A stretch of 64,000 nucleotides of DNA, from positions 1,116,001 through 1,180,000 of the forward strand of contig CDRNVI010000030.1 in the NCBI GenBank assembly GCA_977017575.1, given 5' to 3'. The translations under genes were made by a program, and so were the position numbers. The notes under the pieces are model-generated. The model had not been told where the DNA came from, made no database searches, and worked only from the letters and a program-made list of their open reading frames with translations. The DNA comes from Paramoeba atlantica. Its lineage: Eukaryota; Discosea. Every line of letters starts with the position of its first letter. Within the stretch, counting starts at the first letter, position 1. Below, piece by piece: positions 9,502 through 19,135 of the stretch.

Positions 9502-10235
9502 AAACCTTAAAATTAATTTTTAAAAGTGATACACAGAGAGGAAAAATATCTTCCTGTTAAGAAGACTTTTAGTTAAATAGTGCTAACGGCATACTAATGG
9601 CAATTACTAATGCCTATTCGGAGAGCTGCTTTCTTTCTTTTTTGCGCAACTTTTTTCCCTTTTCAGCTTCAATCACAAATCCCAATATCCGCCCCTGATT
9701 TTATCTTATACCGTCCCGTTGCTAATGCTTTTCAGCTATGTTTAAGAGTCGTCATGAGTGTACGATAGGGATAACTTTCTATATGCATCATATTAAGAGG
9801 CTAGAATTTCCGTTTGCACTATAGCTAGAGATTTACCCCCAGTATAAGAAAGGTGATCAATTTTTTTTCTTTTAGCCGCTTTATTAAGCACGCTGTTTGT
9901 TTTCAAAGTGAAATACGAGACAGTGGTGCATTCGAAATTGCAAACAACTGCCGCACTTAATGAAGCTGCCCAAAAGAAAGACTATTACATCATGAACCAT
10001 TCCGCACAGAATGGCCCAAATGATGTACAAGATTGTTTTTTCATGCAGGACAAGACCTGCAGAGATATTTAGGCCCAGTAGGGGTAGGCGCAATCAACAC
10101 TCCCATCTGGACCTTTTCGCCTTCCGCGGCGACACAGGGAAAAGCGCGGGATATCATCCCCAGGAAAGCGAAAAGAAACGGTCCCATCGGGCAAACCATG
10201 TGTAATCAAATTGCAACCGTACCGATCCTCAGTAA
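9502..10235. other. Spacer with a coding-like patch next to the LRR gene
   Basis: Mostly AT-rich. The part nearest the LRR gene (about 10060-10235) is richer in GC and, read on the minus strand in a frame different from the LRR gene, gives an open stretch containing HGLPDGTVSFRF, which resembles the Leu-Pro-Asp steps of the LRR family. It may be the out-of-frame remains of a once longer LRR gene. No other feature is seen. Confidence 0.35.
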
Positions 10236-10907
10236 TTAGTATCTCCTAAGCACCACGAATATAGGAACTGATCCGTCAAAAATAATTCCTTCTTCGTCAA
10301 TGTACAATGTGCTCATACCCTTAGGAAGGTGATCAAAGGTCACCGCGCCACTAAAACGATTATACGCAAGGCGGAGGCGAATTAGTCCATCTGGCAAGCG
10401 CGTGAAGTCCAATGAACCCGATAACTGGTTCCCGCAAAGATTTAAGCTGCACAGTGCAGGAGGAAGTTGTGTTAGATCAATTGGCCCTGAAAAGCGAGTG
10501 CTCGGAGATGAGAATTCTTGTAGCCCTCGTGGTAGAAGGGAGGTTTCAATTCTACCCTCTAGGTAATTTTTTACCAGTAGACATCCCTTAAGAGCAGCCC
10601 CAAGATGAAGGTCCGTAACGGTGGAGGGGAGGTGTGCCCAGTCCAATGTCCCATGTAAGGCGAGACCACCCCAACGAATCGCTATGACTGTAGCAGGATA
10701 CGTACAATCGACTCCAGCCCACTCCGTCACAGACTTCTCTGCCGTCCAAGTCTTATGGTATTTGGAATAACGCGGTACCGTGACATTTGATATAAAGCGA
10801 GAGAGCTCATACTCTGGGGGAAGAATGTTTCCTCTAACTTTGCCTGGGCGAGACTGGGTGGTGTCGGCGCAGAATGGTAAAAAATAAATGCGAGGTACTC
10901 CGTTCAT
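10236..10907 (-). CDS. Leucine-rich-repeat protein, copy 1 of a dispersed family
   Basis: A 223-residue protein; the frame continues upstream to 10940 but 10907 is its first ATG. Residues about 19-70 form the family's N-terminal cap: GKVRGNILPPEYELSRF, then Trp and WAGVDC, similar in plan to the Cys-pair cap of plant-type LRRs. Repeats of about 23 residues follow with the step LPxxLxxLxLxxNxxSGxxDxxxLP. The protein ends soon after the last repeat with no membrane anchor. Related genes are at 20380, 28515 and 31897, all on the minus strand and each sitting singly between unrelated genes. LRR proteins of this layout are usually secreted or surface binding proteins; partner unknown. This copy is the most divergent from the pair at 28.5 and 31.9 kb and may be shortened at its end. 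Confidence 0.75.
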   Translation of the reverse strand: MNGVPRIYFLPFCADTTQSRPGKVRGNILPPEYELSRFISNVTVPRYSKYHKTWTAEKSVTEWAGVDCTYPATVIAIRWGGLALHGTLDWAHLPSTVTDLHLGAALKGCLLVKNYLEGRIETSLLPRGLQEFSSPSTRFSGPIDLTQLPPALCSLNLCGNQLSGSLDFTRLPDGLIRLRLAYNRFSGAVTFDHLPKGMSTLYIDEEGIIFDGSVPIFVVLRRY

Positions 10908-11141
10908 GAACTCGTTCAGAAAATGTAAGCACAACTTCAATCAAAGGTTACGTAAAAAATTATTCTATCCCAATTGCACACTTAAAAACCTGGACAGGGT
11001 TTAAAAATTTGTATTCCCGACAGACGATTATTTTCGGGTGCCCGCCATAAGATTTTTAAATTTTAAACAGGTTTTATTCTGTAGATTCCGCCCGAAATGT
11101 GCTACCAGCATAAATAATTGCTACAAAAAAAGCAGCGTTAG

Positions 11142-11705
11142 TCAATTTTTTTTCACTCCCTGAACCATGAGGTCTAAAAATTTACGATTGTTTTGGCCTT
11201 TCATACTACTCGCCCCTTTTTTAAGCGAATTATCATCGTCGTCGGATGACCACATGTCCTTCGTACCGCTGCTATCCCTTTCATTTGTTGCTTCCTGAGA
11301 TCTCACGCCTTGGCATATTGTATTAAATAGTTGAACAATACCCAAAGTTGCTACACGGCGAAGTCGGGTTTCCAAGTCAGGGATCCTGCTGTGGTGTGGC
11401 AATACTCGTAAATATGATTGCCTACGCACCTCCTTTCGAAGAAGCTCTGATGCCTTATTTTCCTGCTGTTTTAATTCAGGAAGGTCAATGAAGACATCTG
11501 CTTCGCTTTCCGAACCTTCAGAAACGATTTGTAACTCGGAAGCGTCTTTTTTCGCTACCTCAATTCTTTTCCTCTGCCGTTTATTTCGAATTTTTTCACG
11601 CGCAGTGTCTAAAGTTTTTTGGGCTTCATCGCGACGTAAATGTGATAGAAAGGTGCCTTTCGACTGCAATATTTGTCGAACTTTGTCTTCGGCAATGGAG
11701 CTCAT
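11142..11705 (-). CDS. RRP15: RRP15-like ribosome biogenesis protein
   Basis: A 187-residue basic and acidic nucleolar-type protein. The diagnostic block is ETRLRRVATLGIVQLFNTI (about residues 111-129), corresponding to the E-x-x-LRR-IATRGVVQLFNAI signature of Rrp15, a pre-60S factor needed for early 27S rRNA processing. Before it lies a Lys/Arg-rich helical region (residues 20-50), and after it an Asp/Ser-rich segment with DDDD, both normal for the family. Length is somewhat below that of yeast Rrp15. It sits head to tail with the RRM protein, near UTP7, so three nuclear RNA-metabolism genes are neighbours, although kinetoplastid units are not functional operons. Confidence 0.75.
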   Translation of the reverse strand: MSSIAEDKVRQILQSKGTFLSHLRRDEAQKTLDTAREKIRNKRQRKRIEVAKKDASELQIVSEGSESEADVFIDLPELKQQENKASELLRKEVRRQSYLRVLPHHSRIPDLETRLRRVATLGIVQLFNTICQGVRSQEATNERDSSGTKDMWSSDDDDNSLKKGASSMKGQNNRKFLDLMVQGVKKN

Positions 11706-11926
11706 TGAGAAATTATAAATGTGCTTATATTTTCAGTTCAATATATTACGTTACTAATTGGATGAATAGAATAAGCTGAAAACTTAATAGTATTAGCCCA
11801 TATACACATGTACATGACCCAACTCGAAATCAAGTAAACAAAAATCGGTTGCAAATACCGGAAGTATTACAGTAGTAGTTCCAATAGGCAATTTACCTAT
11901 TCGAGTATCCTATCCTTCTAGGCAAT

Positions 11927-13144
11927 TTACCTATTCGAGGAAACTGATTTTACCGCACTAAGACGTCGCCGAACTTCGCATAAACTCTGCAGTATTTCGC
12001 AAAAATTCTTCTTTGCTTCCAGAAACAACTCTTTCGCTTTTTCTAGTTTTGGAAGTGAGGATTCCTCCAAATCAGTAGATGCTTGAATTATTTTTACGAG
12101 CTGTTCACTATCCGTAAGCGTCTTCTCCAACCGAGTTTTTTTCGAATTGAACTCAGCATGGATTCCTTTGAGTTGCGAAACGCCATGCTCTGTAAATGTT
12201 GATTCAGAGGGATTGTACAAAGAACACACTTCCAATGGGGTGCAAGGTGAAATTGTTACTTGAGGCTTTCCGAAAAGAAAATATGGTGTATCCAGGAGGG
12301 CTTCTACTGCTGGAAAGTTGAGGAATCGAACCATGGCACACATACGCATCTCGTCGCATTGTATGGCACATACGGTTGCGTAGTCCATAAAGAAAGGGAT
12401 CAATTCATTTATATCCGTTACGTCGCAGGGAATGTGCTCCACCGTGACACACGTTCTCGGTACCATCCATTGGTGCGAAACAGAGACTGTGCAAGTACAG
12501 GAGGCTGCGTACTCCTTCGGTAGCATTTCCCAGTTGGACTTTAGAACTGTGTAAGGAAAAAGAGCGGGTGAAGAGTGCTCTCTTTCACGGTACTTCTCAA
12601 TGGCATGAGGTCGCAAAGACCTTTTAGCATGGCGAGAAGCAGAGATTGCTATCGGTGCTGTTGTAGAGGGAAGGATTGCGGCTTCCTCCAGATTCCTACC
12701 GCCTAACACACTCTTCTTTTCACCGGCCACTATGGTTTCCCTTCCTTCATTTCTCGCAGGAGAAGAAATCGCAACGCTGCTCGTCCGAGCAGCTTCCGAA
12801 GCCGGAATTTGAGGAAAATATTGTAGGGTGTGCTTTTCAGAGGCATCAACTATTACAAACCAATTTTTTTTCAACAATTTTGTCACGAGATTCAATATTT
12901 CTGGATCGTCTATGAGCGGGAGTAAAGCCTCCCGCAGAGTGGCCTGTGGATCACTTCCTGCGCGTTGCATGAGGAGTACGTGGTTGCAAACCACATTCGC
13001 AATCATACCCGCAGAACCGGTCATTTCTGCGTCGTTCTTTTGTGACCTGTCAGACCAATTATTGATCAGTGGCTCCACAAGATCCATGGCAGCTCTTTGT
13101 ATGTGCCACCGGATCTCCTCTTCATTGTACGGACCGTAAGTCAT
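11927..13144 (-). CDS. RRM-domain RNA-binding protein (RBM26-like plan)
   Basis: A 405-residue protein. The N-terminal 100 residues are helical (YNEEEIRWHIQRAAMDLVEPL ... DDPEILNLVTKLLKKN), similar in feel to the PWI-like domain at the front of RBM26/RBM27. A Ser/Ala-rich linker follows. Residues about 230-300 fit an RNA recognition motif: TCVTVEHIPCDVTDINELI as RNP2 strand and helix, then MCAMVRFLNFPAVEALLDT as RNP1 strand and second helix. The last 80 residues form a charged coiled coil. RBM26-type proteins serve nuclear RNA surveillance and polyadenylation; that link is tentative because no CCCH zinc finger is visible. The RRM itself is moderately secure. Confidence 0.55.
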   Translation of the reverse strand: MTYGPYNEEEIRWHIQRAAMDLVEPLINNWSDRSQKNDAEMTGSAGMIANVVCNHVLLMQRAGSDPQATLREALLPLIDDPEILNLVTKLLKKNWFVIVDASEKHTLQYFPQIPASEAARTSSVAISSPARNEGRETIVAGEKKSVLGGRNLEEAAILPSTTAPIAISASRHAKRSLRPHAIEKYREREHSSPALFPYTVLKSNWEMLPKEYAASCTCTVSVSHQWMVPRTCVTVEHIPCDVTDINELIPFFMDYATVCAIQCDEMRMCAMVRFLNFPAVEALLDTPYFLFGKPQVTISPCTPLEVCSLYNPSESTFTEHGVSQLKGIHAEFNSKKTRLEKTLTDSEQLVKIIQASTDLEESSLPKLEKAKELFLEAKKNFCEILQSLCEVRRRLSAVKSVSSNR

Positions 13145-13308
13145 GAAAATATTTCATACTAATGAAAGGGCATTAACACTTGCTAAATAACGTAGTGGTG
13201 AAACGGGTATAAATATTTCTCTCTCAAAGGTATGTCTTGATATTGCATAGTGATAAATTTAGAATGAGAGATCCACATAGGTTTACGAATACGCATCCTT
13301 CGTATCAA

Positions 13309-15204
13309 CTATTTCCTCCGCTCTTTTTGCTGAGATAAAAAGCCTCTCTCTGAGAATCGTTCGAGAGCCAAATTTTGGTTGTCATCTATGGTTCTGCCTT
13401 TCTTCGACATAACTTTGCGTGCCTGTGGACTCTCCTCGGATAGGCCAATGGGTTCGTCGTCGGAATTTCTTTTCTGCTCCTCGGTTTCATCTTCGCCCAA
13501 CGTAATATTCTGTTCTGCGTGCTTGAGTCGCCGTCGTGCTGTGCGAACCTCCTTGCGTCCATGTGTTCTTTGTCGGAGTTTGTATCGCTCAACGCCCTCC
13601 ATCTTGTTCAACCGTTTTTCTCTCTTGTGCTTCCTTTCAAGTCGGTGACGATTGGCCTCGGCAATCTCCTTGTGCTTCTGATTTTTGAATTTCTCGATTA
13701 CGTTGATCTCTTCCTCCGAATCCTCGGTGCCTGACTTGTCATCCGGAATTCCATTCTCTTCAGCTTTACGCTCTGCGTGGACCCTCTGGCGTTCCAGCAG
13801 CTTCTTTCGTCCTGTCTCGACATGCGCGCTGGCCACGACACCTCCAAGCGAAATGCTATCCGCGGGGAGCTTATCCAGAAGCATGTGAACCGGCCGCTCC
13901 CGCATTTGCTTCCCACTTTCGAAAACATCCGCGTGGTAGAAATCCGGCACCGCACATCCCGCGCCCGGGATCAGAATACTCGAAAACCCCTCACTGTGAC
14001 CTATCCCCAACACATCCTCATACGGACAAAACTGCACCTTCCTCACCTGCGTCATCCTCTTTTCAAAATTATACGCCATATACGGCTTCTTTACCCCACT
14101 CCCCCCTTGCGTAAACAACCCCCTCCACACCTCCACCCTCGGCCCCATCCCCACCGCGAGCATATCCTGATCCCCCACCCCCAACGCCGAACCCTGCGGC
14201 GTGTACACCTGCGCCACCCCCCGCATGGTGCGCAGATCCCACACCCGGGTCACGCTATCCCCCCCCTGGGTACACAGGTACCACCCGGTCCCATCCACCC
14301 CCACCCCGGTCACCGCCCCGCGGGACACCGCGATCTTCCCCAGCGCCTCCTTCCCCAGGGGGCTCCACAGCGAGACCACCCCATTACTGTGGCCCACCGT
14401 AAGCACGTTGGTCCGCGGGTTCCGACACAGCGCCTGGGTCGGCCCCAGCCGCGCGCGGTGCACCCCCACGAGCTTCCCGGTACTCACATCGAGCCATGTG
14501 AGGAGTCCGGTCTTACTCCCCCCACACAGTAAGAAGTGTTGGGGAAGAAAGGCTAGATGGGTGGTGTTCGCGAACTCACGGAGTTGGTGGATCTCTGTGG
14601 CCTCGTGGTTGTAGATGTAGGTGTAGGTTTTTTGGGCCACCGCGAACAGTTGGGCGTCGTGGAGATAGTGCAGGTCGTGGGCTCTTTCTTTAAGTTGGGT
14701 CTCGGCTTGGAGGGTAAAGTGTTTCCAGTGGAGGGTGGCGAGATGGCCACGGGAGCCGAGGAGAGCGAGGGTGGAGCCGTTGGGGGGGTAGGCGAAGGTG
14801 TAGGGGCCGAGGGTGGGGAGGGTGAGGTGGAAGTGCTTGCGGGCGGTGGGGGTGGGGGTGGAGGCCAGGAGGGTGGCTTGGGTGAGGGTGTAGGTTTTTT
14901 CGTCGGGGGTTTCGGGGAGGAGGTAGCCCTCGGGTTGCTCGTCGAGGAGTTCGGCACGGGCAAGACGACGGACGGCGGTGCGGATTTTGTGTTCGCTTTT
15001 GCGAAGGGTGGCTTTGAGACGTTTAGAGGAGGGGTCGAGGTGGGTGGTTTCGTTTTCGGTACCGCGGAGGTATTTGGTGCGGGAGGGGGCTGTGTGGGGT
15101 TCCAGTTTTGGTTTTGAAGTGTGTTTGGGGCGAAAGGATGTTTTTTCAGGTTCCTCCTCGCCTTCGGAGTCTGACTTGTACCACTGGGGAAGTGATGCGT
15201 CCAT
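13309..15204 (-). CDS. UTP7: UTP7/WDR46 small-subunit processome protein
   Basis: A 631-residue WD-repeat protein. After an acidic start (DSEGEEEPE), KYLRG and EGYLLPETPDEKTYTLTQ match the conserved N-terminal segment of Utp7. The beta-propeller then shows LPTLGPYTFAYPPNGS, AVAQKTYTYIYNHEATEIHQL, FLPQHFLLCGG, TWLDVSTGKLV, VGHSNGVVSLWSPLGKEAL and WDLRTMRGV, in family order. The block PYEDVLGIGHSEGFSSILIP just after the propeller is highly characteristic. The last 170 residues are Lys/Arg/Glu-rich, as in WDR46. The protein joins the U3 snoRNP machine that builds the 40S subunit in the nucleolus. The plus strand is C-rich from about 13980 to 14500 and G-rich from 14500 to 15110, with the change inside the propeller region. 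Confidence 0.92.
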   Translation of the reverse strand: MDASLPQWYKSDSEGEEEPEKTSFRPKHTSKPKLEPHTAPSRTKYLRGTENETTHLDPSSKRLKATLRKSEHKIRTAVRRLARAELLDEQPEGYLLPETPDEKTYTLTQATLLASTPTPTARKHFHLTLPTLGPYTFAYPPNGSTLALLGSRGHLATLHWKHFTLQAETQLKERAHDLHYLHDAQLFAVAQKTYTYIYNHEATEIHQLREFANTTHLAFLPQHFLLCGGSKTGLLTWLDVSTGKLVGVHRARLGPTQALCRNPRTNVLTVGHSNGVVSLWSPLGKEALGKIAVSRGAVTGVGVDGTGWYLCTQGGDSVTRVWDLRTMRGVAQVYTPQGSALGVGDQDMLAVGMGPRVEVWRGLFTQGGSGVKKPYMAYNFEKRMTQVRKVQFCPYEDVLGIGHSEGFSSILIPGAGCAVPDFYHADVFESGKQMRERPVHMLLDKLPADSISLGGVVASAHVETGRKKLLERQRVHAERKAEENGIPDDKSGTEDSEEEINVIEKFKNQKHKEIAEANRHRLERKHKREKRLNKMEGVERYKLRQRTHGRKEVRTARRRLKHAEQNITLGEDETEEQKRNSDDEPIGLSEESPQARKVMSKKGRTIDDNQNLALERFSERGFLSQQKERRK

Positions 15205-15663
15205 GTGTTTGATAAAAAGAGATGCTCTTGAAATAATATTTTCTAAATAACTTTTGAATTCTACGACGAGTCGATAGCCTCAAAACGAAACATGCGAAAT
15301 ACATCTAAATTTGTGTTTTCGGCCTTTTTTTGCAGAGGTCCTCATGAAAATATACACGTTGCATGCATGTACGTAGGAGCAAGCTATTCGTTGTCCAACT
15401 TCAACAATTTCGTCTTTCCTAAATTCGGTCCTAAAATTTTGGACGGAGTGCTCAGGTATGCTAACTTGACTTCTCAATACGTCTGACACTGTCATCGCAA
15501 GCGCGTAGTGTAATGCGTAGCGCACTAACAATCTAAAAAAGCACATCGGATTATCTTAAACGCCCAAACCTTCCTTTTTACCGCCATACATGTATGTTAA
15601 TCCGCCAGATATATGAAGAACGATGGCCCTTTCTATTCTGTACACACATAACACAAACCAATA
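15205..15663. other. Spacer, no feature recognised
   Basis: AT-rich spacer between the XRN and UTP7 genes. Only short chance frames are present; no repeat or RNA gene was recognised. Confidence 0.4.
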
Positions 15664-17889
15664 TCAATGGCGCCGCCTTCGCTTGTCGTCACTTCTTGGG
15701 GCATAGTCGCGATGCCTACTCTTCATGCTTTGCTCAGAAAATTCTTGATGCTTTGATGACTCATCCTCAGGTACGGAGAGTTGACCTTTAGTGTCGATCT
15801 CCACGCCCCAAGTGTGGAAACGGAATCCGGACATTCCTGACCAATTCAGCCTGGGGTCCGTAGTAAGCGGGGAGATGGAGTTTTTGCGGTGAACCAAATT
15901 CTGTTGCTTTGGTATAGGCGGGGGAGCTTCCAGGTATTTCGGCTGAATGTCTTCCTCCGGCCAGTCAAAGCGGTAGCGATGCACCCCTTTGGGCAGTTTT
16001 CGTGTCTTTTTTGAAGTCTTGTGATCCGCAATGCTCCCAGAAAGACCATGGTGACCACATAGAAGGAAAAATTTCGAAGAATCTGTGTTGGTTTCATTGC
16101 TTGCCCACTCTTCTACGATTAAATTGTCGTTGTGCACGAACAGGCGGATTCCCAAGCGCTCACAACGTCGTTGATCCGCAGGAGAGAGTCGGCTAATGTG
16201 AACTTTTGTCTCCTCCCGTATCTCATCTAGGTTGATTTTCGGAAGAATCGCAAGCTCCATCCACCGTGGGGGGCAATTCGAGCAATCCGATCGAAACTTC
16301 TCAGGGAAATAGCTTTTCAGTGAGGTGTCCATCAACCGGACCAGTCGTGAAGGTAGCAACTTCTCCGCTCCCTCACGCGGAATCACAATCAGCAGTTGTT
16401 GCAGAGGAAGTAATGGGGTACCCGGGCGGGTAAACGACAGGTCCTCCGGGGTCAGTTTCTCCGGATAGATGGCCTCCAGAGAGGGGCCGTACAGGTAAGG
16501 GTAGCACCAGTCCCAGTCAGGGCAGTCCCGGTGGTAGTAGTGCTGCACCCACTGCAACCCATGGAGGTACTCCCTGTTCACCATCGCACGCGCGGCGCTC
16601 ATATCCCCTTCCGGGTCCGTACTGTCTTCCGGTAGACTTTGTGGCCAGTGCGCTTTGTAATACCGGTCCTGCCACCCCGGGACACTTACGCACACGGGGT
16701 CGTTGGTAAACAGTTTTGCGGTCTTCTTCCACGCATACATCTCTGCTCGTCGTCGTAGTGTGCTCCAGAACACAATCTCCGCGGATCCACCAAATGCCTC
16801 GTGTTCCTCCACATCTTTTTGGTACTGTTTCTCAATCTTATCGTACCAGCTCACAACATCCCGTGTGGGATCCTGGACGGCGACCAGGACGTGATTCAGC
16901 GCGCGAACAAACACTTGCAGCCCCTCGACGTTAATATTTCCCGCATAGGTGAGATAATCCCCAATGGTAGGTAGCACGGAGATGTACACCGCCAGGCACC
17001 GTCCAATAGCATTGGATGCAATCTTCATCTGGGGCAACGGGGGAAGAAAGTCATTTCCGACGAAGCAAAAGCAGAGGAGTAAGTCGTCCAACAAGCGCTC
17101 GAAATTCTTCAACATCAACGGCACCTCGGGGTTTAACAAAATTCCGGAAAAACACTGCCGGAAGTACTCCCGGACAATGTTTATACTCACAAAAATGTCA
17201 TCCCGGTAAATCATTATATTCGGGTCATGCACCGAGAGCCCGAGTTGGATTAAATCCGCATCCATCCCCACAAGGCAGTGCGTCAACCGGGGGTCATACC
17301 CCGGCGCCATACGCTGTTTCTTAATAAACTGAATCAGCTTGTGCTCACCCTCCCCGGGCTCGGAGGTATCCGACAGCAGCCACACCACATCGCGGTAGGC
17401 TGCCCAGGCGGGGTCGGCAATACGCTGGGCGATGTACTGCTCGACGGTCTTGCGCACTTTTACCATAAAGAACGTCCCGGGGGTGATTTGGTTCGCATCC
17501 CACATTGAGGGCATCGAGGGAACACTCATGCCGTACTGCTTCCACTCCTTTGCGAGTAAGTTATACATTTTATAATGCACCCGCATGTTATGTCGGGAAC
17601 AGAACCGTCGAGAGCGCTGCTGGGCCATTTTAGCATTCGGCGCGGGGCCGTCAAACGCAAAGTAGATCAGTTTCCGGGGCTGTGCGGCTGAGATGATCTC
17701 GTCGAGTTTGCTGCAAAAGTTGTTCATCATGACCTCTTCGGAGTCCACGACCCCGGAGACGGCCTCGCTGTGGCAGCAAGGGTGGAGGATTCCGTTCATG
17801 TCGACATAGAGGCAGTCAACTTGCTGTATGTGGACTTGGATGGCGGGGCAATGCGTGACGAGCCATTTGAAATACCCGGGAACACCCAT
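15664..17889 (-). CDS. XRN-family 5'-to-3' exoribonuclease
   Basis: A 741-residue protein that begins MGVPGYFKWLV, the invariant start of XRN1/XRN2 enzymes. Acidic catalytic residues are visible in VDCLYVDMNGILHPCCH, IYFAFDGPAPNAKMAQQRSRRF, LLSDTSEPGEGEHKLIQFI and LVGMDADLIQLGLSVHDPNI, which form the two-metal active site of the first conserved region. Later segments (PEKFRSDCSNCPPRWMEL, RRCERLGIRLF) fit the second conserved region. It ends soon after the catalytic core, so it lacks the long C-terminal domains of XRN1 and is nearer to a short XRN2/RAT1-like or to one of the four trypanosome XRN types. These enzymes degrade 5'-monophosphate RNA. The C-terminus is basic (RHRDYAPRSDDKRRRRH), which could serve as a nuclear signal. 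Confidence 0.9.
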   Translation of the reverse strand: MGVPGYFKWLVTHCPAIQVHIQQVDCLYVDMNGILHPCCHSEAVSGVVDSEEVMMNNFCSKLDEIISAAQPRKLIYFAFDGPAPNAKMAQQRSRRFCSRHNMRVHYKMYNLLAKEWKQYGMSVPSMPSMWDANQITPGTFFMVKVRKTVEQYIAQRIADPAWAAYRDVVWLLSDTSEPGEGEHKLIQFIKKQRMAPGYDPRLTHCLVGMDADLIQLGLSVHDPNIMIYRDDIFVSINIVREYFRQCFSGILLNPEVPLMLKNFERLLDDLLLCFCFVGNDFLPPLPQMKIASNAIGRCLAVYISVLPTIGDYLTYAGNINVEGLQVFVRALNHVLVAVQDPTRDVVSWYDKIEKQYQKDVEEHEAFGGSAEIVFWSTLRRRAEMYAWKKTAKLFTNDPVCVSVPGWQDRYYKAHWPQSLPEDSTDPEGDMSAARAMVNREYLHGLQWVQHYYHRDCPDWDWCYPYLYGPSLEAIYPEKLTPEDLSFTRPGTPLLPLQQLLIVIPREGAEKLLPSRLVRLMDTSLKSYFPEKFRSDCSNCPPRWMELAILPKINLDEIREETKVHISRLSPADQRRCERLGIRLFVHNDNLIVEEWASNETNTDSSKFFLLCGHHGLSGSIADHKTSKKTRKLPKGVHRYRFDWPEEDIQPKYLEAPPPIPKQQNLVHRKNSISPLTTDPRLNWSGMSGFRFHTWGVEIDTKGQLSVPEDESSKHQEFSEQSMKSRHRDYAPRSDDKRRRRH

Positions 17890-18266
17890 GTAATGTGGAA
17901 AGTGAGAGAGGTGAGCAAAAAGAGATAAAAAAATTGAAGCAAGGTTGCGTTTGTGTAGGTACAGTGGTGGAAAAAAAGTTTATTGCTTTGAGGAAGGTGG
18001 TAAAATGAGAGTTATGAATTATGCTTCGGTTACTAATAACATCCCGGTTGTAAGGTTCCAGTGATAGTTTCCAGTGCGAGCTTTCATATGTACTTAATCC
18101 GGAACAGTATTTCGTATGCACATTACTAGAACGCCCGTTGTATACAATTTTTTTCATGAATCACGTTTACTCAAAGGCCACATCGTATTTCCTCTTTAAA
18201 CTTTTTTTTATTAGAAATAGTAAATTTATGATTTCATGACAGAACCGACGCCACAGAAGTCTCCGC
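17890..18266. other. Spacer, no feature recognised
   Basis: AT-rich spacer between the small mitochondrial-type gene and the XRN gene. Nothing is recognised in it. Confidence 0.4.
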
Positions 18267-18734
18267 CTATTGTGACTCTGCAACCTCCGTCGGTCCATCT
18301 TTTCCCTTCTCCCAGTGCTTGGAGAAATAGGCCCAACTATTCAATAACAATGCGATCGCTTTCCCCTGGGCGTTCATGATACTGTCCTCGGAGAGGCTGT
18401 TTAGCATTTGCCACGCCTGGAGCTCCATTTGCTTCTTTTCCTGACCCGTGTTTGTGGCCTGGTGAGATCGCTTCAGTCGGTTGACTGCCATTGCAACCTC
18501 CAGGGCAGGACACTCACCTGGAGTTGCGCCTGTTGCCGCAGACTCCGTCGGCTGTGCGGTCTCTGAGGCAGTGCAGTATGAATGCGCTGAGTGACTGAAA
18601 ACAGATTCGCTACAATGAGCAGAGGTTGGAGCAGGTTCGGATAAATGTGAGGTCGGTTTAGAACAGCCCATGACAGCAGGCGAAAGCACCCGCGGCATTC
18701 TGCGCGCAACGTACAGATAGGGAAGTCGTAACAT
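18267..18734 (-). CDS. Small mitochondrial-type protein, unknown function
   Basis: A 155-residue protein. The start MLRLPYLYVARRMPRVLSP is an amphipathic, Arg-containing leader free of acidic residues, suggesting import into the mitochondrion. A Ser/Thr/Pro/Ala-rich low-complexity linker covers about residues 25-85. The C-terminal 65 residues are a helical domain containing QAWQMLNSLSEDSIMNAQG and LLLNSWAYFSKHWEKGKDG, which is the part likely to be folded. I do not recognise a family; small subunits of respiratory complexes or the mitoribosome would fit the size but this is a guess. Confidence 0.55.
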   Translation of the reverse strand: MLRLPYLYVARRMPRVLSPAVMGCSKPTSHLSEPAPTSAHCSESVFSHSAHSYCTASETAQPTESAATGATPGECPALEVAMAVNRLKRSHQATNTGQEKKQMELQAWQMLNSLSEDSIMNAQGKAIALLLNSWAYFSKHWEKGKDGPTEVAESQ

Positions 18735-18820
18735 GAGTGGAAATAAAAGACAGCTGAGGCTAAAAAATCTTAGTTAGTTCTTATAAAAGGGGTTTACACA
18801 ATCAAATAAAGCTTATACCC

Positions 18821-19135
18821 TAGACCCCCCCAGTAATAGACCCCACCCCCAGTAACAAGGATTTGACCATTTTTCGGCTGACCCCCAGTAACAAAGATTT
18901 GGCTCGGGAGGGTCGTTGGAGGGGGGAGGGGGTGTTAGGGCGGGTGGGGGTGGCTGGGCGGGGTGAGGGCGGTTGTGAGGGAGCGAATGGCGTGGTTGCC
19001 GGGTTGGGTGGGTTGAAAATCAACGCACCCATGAACAAAAAATATACTTTCTCACCCAAAAAGCATACCCCCCCAGTAACAAGGATTTGGCCATTTCGAC
19101 CCAAAATCGACTCTATTACTGGGGGGGGGGGTCTA
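18821..19135. repeat. Short inverted-repeat element with C/G-run ends (family copy 1)
   Basis: The ends are TAGACCCCCCCAGTAATAGA and, inverted, TCTATTACT plus an 11-G run and TCTA. Inside, the motif CCCAGTAACAAGGATTTG occurs near both ends, plus a variant near 18881. A G-rich then balanced centre separates them. A second copy in inverted orientation lies at 49460-49590 and shares AAAAAGCATRC, a C run, AGTAA, GATTTGG and GACCCAAA. This is a non-coding repeat family with terminal inverted repeats, small enough to be a MITE-like element. Confidence 0.7.
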